64,000 bases of DNA from Bacteroidota bacterium (GTDB lineage: Bacteria; Bacteroidota; Bacteroidia; B-17B0; Aurantibacillaceae). The translations under genes and the position numbers were made by a program. Location of the stretch: the NCBI GenBank assembly GCA_030692515.1, contig JAUXZS010000020.1, positions 62,001-126,000 of the forward strand, written 5' to 3'. The stretch's first letter is position 1; every line of letters starts with the position of its first letter. The notes under the pieces were generated by a model, which worked only from the letters and a program-made list of their open reading frames with translations, did not search any database and was not told the DNA's origin. Shown here one piece after another: positions 57,887-64,000 of this stretch.

Positions 57887-59065
57887 ATGAGCGATATTGC
57901 GCATTTTTTTAGTCCGGTTAACATTGAAGAGATTAACAACAACCAAAATTATAAAGAAACCCAATTAGGGAACCTAATTACTATTTACAAAGAGGGAGAC
58001 GATTTTCCTGAAATTGAAGGAATAGATATTGCACTAATTGGAGTTTGTGAAGATCGTAATTCAGAAAACAATGAAGGCTGCAAGCTGGCGCCGGATTCTG
58101 TTCGTCCATTTTTATATAAATTATACGATACCGGTTTAAATTTAAAAGTGGCTGATTTAGGAAATATTAATCCCGGCCATTCAACAGAAGATACTTTTTT
58201 TGCTTTAAGAACTACTGTTGACGCTTTAATTCGTAAAAATATTATTCCAATAATTATTGGTGGCTCACAAGATTTAACCTATGCTCAATTTTTAGGTTAT
58301 AAAGACCTAGAGCAAACAATAAACATTACTGCCATTGATAGCATGTTCGATTTAGGAAATCCTGATGAAGACATTACTAATACTTCCTATTTAGGAAAAA
58401 TCATTTTGCATCAACCTAATTATTTATTTAATTACAGCAACATTGGATATCAAACCTATTTAGTAGATCAAAATAGTTTACAAATGATGAACCGTTTGTA
58501 TTTTGATGTTTATCGTTTGGGTCAAATTCGTGATAAGATTGAAGAAGCTGAACCAATTATTCGTCAATCTGATATGATTACATTTGATATTACAGCCATA
58601 AAACATTCAGATGCACCTGCGAATCCTAACGCCTCTCCAAATGGCTTTTATTCTGAAGAAGCTTGCCAAATAATGCGCTATGCGGGAATGAATGATAAAC
58701 TATCATCTATTGGTATTTATGAACTAAATCCAAAATTTGATCAAAACGGTAAAACAGCGCATTTAGCAGCGCAAATGATTTGGTGCTTTTTTGATGGATT
58801 TTATAATCGCAAAAATGATTTTCCTAGTCGTACCAATCCAGATTACATTCGCTTTCATGTAGTGTTACAAGACGATAAGTACGAAATTAATTTTTACAAA
58901 AGTAAAAAAAGCGATCGTTGGTGGATGGAGATACCATACCCACCTCACAAAGACCTAAAGTTTGAACGCCACACGTTAATACCTTGTAGTTATAAAGACT
59001 ATGAGCTAGCTATTAGCAATGAGATTCCTGATAGATGGTGGCAAACCTATCAGAAACTGAGTTAG
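57887..59065 (+). CDS. Arginase/formimidoylglutamase-superfamily protein with degraded metal site
   Basis: Ureohydrolase-like layout: GIDIALIGVCEDRNSENNEGCKLAPDSVRPFLY; IIIGGSQDLTYAQ in place of GGDHS. Confidence 0.8.
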   Translation: MSDIAHFFSPVNIEEINNNQNYKETQLGNLITIYKEGDDFPEIEGIDIALIGVCEDRNSENNEGCKLAPDSVRPFLYKLYDTGLNLKVADLGNINPGHSTEDTFFALRTTVDALIRKNIIPIIIGGSQDLTYAQFLGYKDLEQTINITAIDSMFDLGNPDEDITNTSYLGKIILHQPNYLFNYSNIGYQTYLVDQNSLQMMNRLYFDVYRLGQIRDKIEEAEPIIRQSDMITFDITAIKHSDAPANPNASPNGFYSEEACQIMRYAGMNDKLSSIGIYELNPKFDQNGKTAHLAAQMIWCFFDGFYNRKNDFPSRTNPDYIRFHVVLQDDKYEINFYKSKKSDRWWMEIPYPPHKDLKFERHTLIPCSYKDYELAISNEIPDRWWQTYQKLS

Positions 59066-59193
59066 AAATTTATTGTAATATCTCAAGCACCAATATTTTT
59101 GCACCGCAATTTACTTACGGTTAATCTTCATTGATTAGGTTCGTTGTTTTATTAAATGCTAAAATCTTACTATATTTATGTAAAGTCAATCTC

Positions 59194-60149
59194 ATGAAAA
59201 AATTATTGCTTACATCAATTATAACACTGTTTGTTTTAAAATTTCAGTGCCAAAGTACATATGTACCAATGCCGATGCAGAATTGTGAGTGGCAAGTATC
59301 TCACAATAGTAATTGCACTTGGTTAACCAATCCTGGCACATCATCAGAATCCTACACCCTTTTCCCAAATAACGACACAATAATTGCAACAAAAAAATAC
59401 GTTAAGTTTTATGTAAGTCAAACTTATACTACCTCTGGTGCAGGCTGTGTTAGTGCAAGCCGAACCAATGGCTATTGGGGAGCAGTTAGACAAGATACTG
59501 CAAACCAAAAAGTATACGTAAAATTAAATGGGAATGGAAATGAAGTTTTATATTATAATTTTAATCTAAATAAAGGAGACACTATGAAAACATATTTAGG
59601 CTATCCAAACCCTATTCCTTATCAAATAATAGATAGCGTTTACAATCAGTCATTTTCAGATGGCATTTGTCGTAGAGTTTTCCTTTTCAAATACCCGTCA
59701 AATTGGAATAATAATGGCAATAATTATACTTTTTATAATAAAGTAATAGAAGTATAGGTTTTAATACTGGATTTGAAAGTACTATTTCTACTTCGCAAAG
59801 TGGTTCTGGTAATGTTTCAGAAACCTACTATAATTCATTAAAAATAAACAATCAAACTATTTTAGCTACAACAACTAATACATGCGTGCAAACTATTGGC
59901 TTAAGGGAAAACATAAACGATTTAAAATTAAAAATTTACCCAAATCCTTCTAATGAAACAATTACTATCTCTGCACCAATAAACCATGATGATTTGCACT
60001 TTATATTACTAGACATGTTTGGAAATGAAATTTTAACTTCTGAGAAATTTAATATAAATGTGAGAAATTTAAAAAACGGGATTTATGTTATAAAAGGCAT
60101 CAACACTAAAAATAATGAAGTGATTGTTACAAAATTCATTAAAAATTAG
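59194..60149 (+). pseudogene. Frameshifted T9SS type A cargo protein (59131..59757 + 59886..60149 ORFs)
   Basis: MKKLLLTSIITLFVLKFQCQ...YNKVIEV* then in another frame IGFNTGFESTISTSQSGSG...IYPNPSNETITISAPI...NGIYVIKGINTKNNEVIVTKFIKN. Confidence 0.8.
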
Positions 60150-60308
60150 TGTATTAAATATAAGTTAACAGCACTTACAAAGGAAAAAGAAACAGCTGGA
60201 AGCCAGTCATTCGGTTTTCTATTCCAAATTAGCTTCTTTTTTTATTATTGTTAAATTGATTTGTTTCTGATAAAGATTATTTTATCTTTAATATAGATTT
60301 AGTTCATC

Positions 60309-61463
60309 ATGTCTGATATTAAGGAAATTAATCTTTTAGAAGAGTTAGATAGCATATCCAAAATCCATTTCTTGCATAGAGAGGATATTGATGCTATAAT
60401 GACCGATTTTGCCAAACATTTATGTGTTTGTTTAAAAATGGAAAGAATGAGTGTTTGGTTATATAATCAAGATCATTCAGCCTTAATTTCAATTGGAGAA
60501 TATGATACTCGTTATGAGAAATTTTCAAAAAATACTATATTATTAGAAAAAGATTATCCGGTTTATTTTAAGGCTATTATTGCCAATGAAATAATTATTG
60601 CTGAAGACATTTACACACATCCTTTAACAAAAGAGCTTACTACTAATTATTCCAAACCAAATGATATTTATAGCTTGCTTGACATTCCTTTAAGAATATC
60701 AGGAGAATTGGTTGGCGTAATGTGTTACGAAAAAACTGGAGTGGCTAAAACATTTACTAAAGATGAAATAAATTTTTGTTTAAGTGTATCGTTTGTATTG
60801 GCGTCTAATTTAGAAAGTAGAAAAAGACGAGCTACTCAAGAAAAATTAGAAAAAGCCCTACAAGAAAAGGATTTGCTTTTAAAAGAAATTAATCATCGGG
60901 TAAAAAATAATTTTTCTATTTTAATTAGCTTAATGCGCTTAAGAAAAGCGCGTGTAAATAATGTAGAATCTAAAGCTTTATTAGAAGAATATGAACAAAG
61001 AATATTTTCTATGCTTAAAATTCATGATATGTTAGAGAAAAACAATCTTTATTCTAAGTTAAGTTTATCTGATTATATTAAAGAACTAATTGTTGAGTTT
61101 AGAGTTACCTATCCACAAATTAATAAAAATTGTAAAATTGAAATTAATCATTTAGATTTTTTAATCTCAACAAAAAAAGCAATTCATTTAGGATTAATTG
61201 TTTCTGAAATATTGCTTAATGCAATTAAACATTCTGATTTTAAAAAGGATGGTTTCGAAATGATTGTAAGCTTAAAAAAACTCACAGAAAATGATATAGA
61301 ATTAAAAATTGGTGATAATGGAAAAGGATTTGATTTTGAAAAAGAAATCGCTAAAAACACTTTAGGTTTAGCTTTAATAAAAGATTTGGCCGATTCACTT
61401 GAACTTATTGCTAAATACCCTACCAATAAAAATTGCTATTATACTTTTAATTTTAAAATGTAA
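60309..61463 (+). CDS. GAF-domain sensor histidine kinase (HisKA_2/HWE-like)
   Basis: GAF N-term; LLKEINHRVKNNFSILISLMRLRKARV; ATPase IGDNGKGFDFEKE. Confidence 0.93.
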   Translation: MSDIKEINLLEELDSISKIHFLHREDIDAIMTDFAKHLCVCLKMERMSVWLYNQDHSALISIGEYDTRYEKFSKNTILLEKDYPVYFKAIIANEIIIAEDIYTHPLTKELTTNYSKPNDIYSLLDIPLRISGELVGVMCYEKTGVAKTFTKDEINFCLSVSFVLASNLESRKRRATQEKLEKALQEKDLLLKEINHRVKNNFSILISLMRLRKARVNNVESKALLEEYEQRIFSMLKIHDMLEKNNLYSKLSLSDYIKELIVEFRVTYPQINKNCKIEINHLDFLISTKKAIHLGLIVSEILLNAIKHSDFKKDGFEMIVSLKKLTENDIELKIGDNGKGFDFEKEIAKNTLGLALIKDLADSLELIAKYPTNKNCYYTFNFKM

Positions 61464-61474
61464 TAGTTTAAACA

Positions 61475-61511
61475 AAAAAAAGGCGACGTTATTAGCAACG
61501 TCGCCTTTTTT
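61475..61511. terminator. Bidirectional rho-independent terminator between convergent genes
   Basis: aaggcgacgtt-attagc-aacgtcgcctt 11-bp stem with flanking A and T runs. Confidence 0.92.
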
Positions 61512-61527
61512 ATTCTATAATTATTTA

Positions 61528-63099
61528 TTATTTAATATTTAGAGTACTTCTTTTTTGGCTGTAAACGAAATATATTATCAATCCAAAAATCATCCACACA
61601 CCTGCAGATGCTAGTGTAAATAAGTCAAGGGCTATAATCATAAACGAACAAACTAACATTCCTAAAATTGGCACTAAAGGAACTAACGGCGTTTTAAATG
61701 GACGAGGTATTTCAGGATTCTTCTTTCTCATGATTAATATTCCTAAACATACAATCACAAAAGCAAATAAAGTTCCAAACGAAGTTAAATCGCCAGCAAC
61801 GCTTCCAGGAATAAATCCAGCAAATATCCCAACAAAAACAAATAAAATCATATTTGATTTATAAGGTGTTTGAAATTTAGGATGAAGGTGCGAAAAAACA
61901 CTTGGTAACAATCCATCTTTAGACATTGAGTAAAAAACTCTAGATTGCCCCATTAACATTACAAGAATAACCGAAGAAAAACCTGCAAGAATTGCAATGG
62001 TTACACTAGTTCCTAACCATTCGTAACCAATCATATATTTTTGAATAGCATAAGAAACTGAAGCTTCTTTTCCTGCTGCTCCAAACTCGCTCCAATGAGC
62101 GACACCTGTTAATACGTATGAAAATAAAACATAAAGTATTGTACAAACAACTAAAGAGCCCAAAATACCTATTGGCATATCTCTCTTAGGATTTTTTGCC
62201 TCTTGAGCAGCCGTAGAAACTGCATCAAAACCAATAAAAGCAAAAAACACAACTGCTGCTCCTCCTAATATTCCTCCATATCCCCAAGTAAAAAATCCTT
62301 CATGACCTTTTGTTCCTTCAGGAATTAAATAAGGAGTGTGATTTTCAGGATTAATAAACTTCCAACCAATGGCAATAAATATTAATACTATAGCCAACTT
62401 AACAAATACAATTATTCCGTTTACAAAGGCTGATTCTTTTGTACCCTTAATTAATAATAGTGATAGAACCAACAAAATACCTAATGCAGGTAAATTAACC
62501 ATGCCTGAAAAAGTTGTTACTTGACTTTTTAAACCTTCTGATAATCCCGCAAATTGATCATCAGAAAGAATTAAAATTCCACTTTTTGCTGTTTTAGCAA
62601 TTTCTTCAGGGAATTGTGATATAGCATCACCTATAACTTTATAAGTGTGCTCAAAAGGCGAATGGCACCATTCATATGGTATCTTCCCTCCTAAAAGATT
62701 ATTTAAGTATTCACTCCACGCAATAGAAACTGTTGCCGCTCCTAAGGCATATTCCATAATTAATGACCAGCCAATTATCCAAGCAACAACTTCTCCCATT
62801 GTTGTATAGGCATAAGTGTATGCACTACCTGCTATTGGAATCATGGCCGCAAATTCTGCATAACATAAGCCAGCAAAAGCACAACCAACGGCTGCAACAA
62901 CAAACGACATTGTTACTGCAGAGCCCGCATTATCTGCTGCTGCTGCTGCTGTTCTTACGAATAAACCAGCGCCAATAATAGCACCAATTCCCAAGGCTAC
63001 TAATGACCAGGTTCCTAAGGTCTTCTTTAATCCTCCTTCACCCGAGGCCGCATCTGCCAACAATTTACTAAGTGATTTTGTTCTAAACAATTCTGACAT
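61528..63099 (-). CDS. APC-family amino acid permease
   Basis: LGIGAIIGAGLFVRT; GFDAVSTAAQEAKNPKRDMPIGI. Confidence 0.94.
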   Translation of the reverse strand: MSELFRTKSLSKLLADAASGEGGLKKTLGTWSLVALGIGAIIGAGLFVRTAAAAADNAGSAVTMSFVVAAVGCAFAGLCYAEFAAMIPIAGSAYTYAYTTMGEVVAWIIGWSLIMEYALGAATVSIAWSEYLNNLLGGKIPYEWCHSPFEHTYKVIGDAISQFPEEIAKTAKSGILILSDDQFAGLSEGLKSQVTTFSGMVNLPALGILLVLSLLLIKGTKESAFVNGIIVFVKLAIVLIFIAIGWKFINPENHTPYLIPEGTKGHEGFFTWGYGGILGGAAVVFFAFIGFDAVSTAAQEAKNPKRDMPIGILGSLVVCTILYVLFSYVLTGVAHWSEFGAAGKEASVSYAIQKYMIGYEWLGTSVTIAILAGFSSVILVMLMGQSRVFYSMSKDGLLPSVFSHLHPKFQTPYKSNMILFVFVGIFAGFIPGSVAGDLTSFGTLFAFVIVCLGILIMRKKNPEIPRPFKTPLVPLVPILGMLVCSFMIIALDLFTLASAGVWMIFGLIIYFVYSQKRSTLNIK

Positions 63100-63241
63100 A
63101 ATTCTTTTTTAGAGTTAAAATTTTAAGATTAATCAAATTAACTAATTCCGCTTTAAATATACAAAACATATATTGGCAAACAACTTAATATCATTTAACA
63201 AAAAACAATAGATTCTTAATTTATTTTCAAGAATTTCTTGC

Positions 63242-63249
63242 TACTTTTG
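63242..63249 (+). promoter_or_regulatory. -7 box TACTTTTG upstream of HYC_CC_PP gene
   Basis: TACTTTTG gtat ATA GCA ACT. Confidence 0.55.
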
Positions 63250-63253
63250 GTAT

Positions 63254-63658
63254 ATAGCAACTTTTAAAAAATATTTGTTTGGATTAATTGTAACATCCTA
63301 TGTTATTTCATCGGTTGGCATTCCTATCTATTTACATTATTGTGGCGGCGAACTTGAAAACATTAATTATGTTATTAAGGGAAGCACTTGCTGCGGAGAA
63401 GAAGAAGATTCTGAAATGATGAATGACGATTGTTGCAAGGATGAAAACCTCATTGTAAAAAATAGCCCTGATTTTACTTTAAAACAACTTAATAATTATA
63501 CGCTTGTAAAATCATTTTGCCAAGTATTTTATACAGCAGCACCCTTTTTTGAGTATAATTTTAAATCAAACAGTGACTTCAATTTACAATCCATTGAAGC
63601 CCCTCCGCCAAAACTACAAGCTAGTTTAGTAATTTCTACTTCTGTTTTAAGAATTTAA
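63254..63658 (+). CDS. HYC_CC_PP-family protein, predicted ATA start (track uses internal TTG 63275)
   Basis: (I)ATFKKYLFGLIVTSYVISSVGIPIYLHYCGGELE...STCCGEEE...DDCC...EAPPPKLQ: HYC, CC and PP motifs. Confidence 0.75.
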   Translation: MATFKKYLFGLIVTSYVISSVGIPIYLHYCGGELENINYVIKGSTCCGEEEDSEMMNDDCCKDENLIVKNSPDFTLKQLNNYTLVKSFCQVFYTAAPFFEYNFKSNSDFNLQSIEAPPPKLQASLVISTSVLRI

Positions 63659-63746
63659 TGGTTTTTTCGAATTTAAAAATTCGTTTATTCTTCTATTATT
63701 AAATGCTCGTTAAAGGGCTAATTAAAAACCATTAAAAAAATTAATT

Positions 63747-64000
63747 ATGAAAGCTATTATTTTATTTATATCACTATTTTTCGCCATAAATCTTAATGCA
63801 CAAGATAAAAGCGTAACAACAGCAACTATATCCGTAAGAGGAAATTGCGAGGAATGTAAAACCAGAATTGAAAATGCCGCAGATATTAAAGGCGTAAAAT
63901 TGGCTGTTTGGGACGAAACAACGCAAGCTTTAACTGTAACCTATAAAACCGATAAAATTACGCTTGAACAAATAGAAAAAGCTATTGCAGCTAGTGGACA
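63747..64000 (+). CDS. Heavy-metal-associated (HMA) domain protein, truncated by window end
   Basis: MKAIILFISLFFAINLNAQDKSVTTATISVRGNCEECKTRIENAADIKGVKLAVWDETTQALTVTYKTDKITLEQIEKAIAASG; CxxC variant CEEC. Confidence 0.85.
   Translation, partial: MKAIILFISLFFAINLNAQDKSVTTATISVRGNCEECKTRIENAADIKGVKLAVWDETTQALTVTYKTDKITLEQIEKAIAASG

Noticed and set aside
62763-62978. Gln/Leu-rich plus ORF
   Set aside because: Antisense to the Ala-rich segment of the APC permease.
63662-63690. cgaattt/aaattcg hairpin with flanking T-run after the HYC_CC_PP gene
   Set aside because: AT-rich stem with tiny loop; weak as a terminator call in this base composition.
1-64000. CRISPR arrays, rRNA/tRNA genes, retrons, toxin-antitoxin or phage-defence systems
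   Set aside because: Looked for regular spaced repeats, tRNA T-loop motifs, RT, nuclease and ATPase defence signatures; none could be supported by eye.

Overview
AT-rich chromosomal window from a Bacteroidota bacterium. The affiliation is inferred from a PorP/SprF protein, T9SS C-terminal sorting domains, TAnnTTTG-type -7 boxes and general gene content. About 65 genes are dense and mostly housekeeping or envelope related: KdsA, Mpl, PyrE, CarB, RsmE, HemJ, CbpA/CbpM, TilS, CdsA, DgkA and Kmo, an LPS/polysaccharide block (OstA-like, LptF/G, several glycosyltransferases, a flippase, a methyltransferase), and several T9SS cargo proteins. Two genes are cut by the window edges and missing from the ORF track: an IgGFc-binding-like protein (1..1370, -) and an HMA-domain protein (63747..64000, +). 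I saw no rRNA, tRNA, CRISPR array, transposase, prophage or recognisable defence island. The most interesting signals are: (1) a recurrent TAnnTTTG-N3/4-start-codon layout implying leaderless mRNAs (pyrE, hemJ, a methyltransferase, marC, tilS, probably acpH); (2) within that layout, a HYC_CC_PP-type gene whose predicted start is AUA, and a polysaccharide deacetylase whose coding frame extends upstream with no AUG/GUG/UUG start; (3) face-to-face overlapping tilS/DUF1801 promoters; (4) an arginase-family protein with all three metal-binding motifs degraded; (5) two palindromic intergenic repeats (REP/BIME-like); (6) a frameshifted T9SS cargo gene; (7) a DUF4153/4173-like membrane protein fused to an LRR-like tail in a membrane-protein/wHTH cluster. 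All family calls come from reading the sequence; no database search was run.
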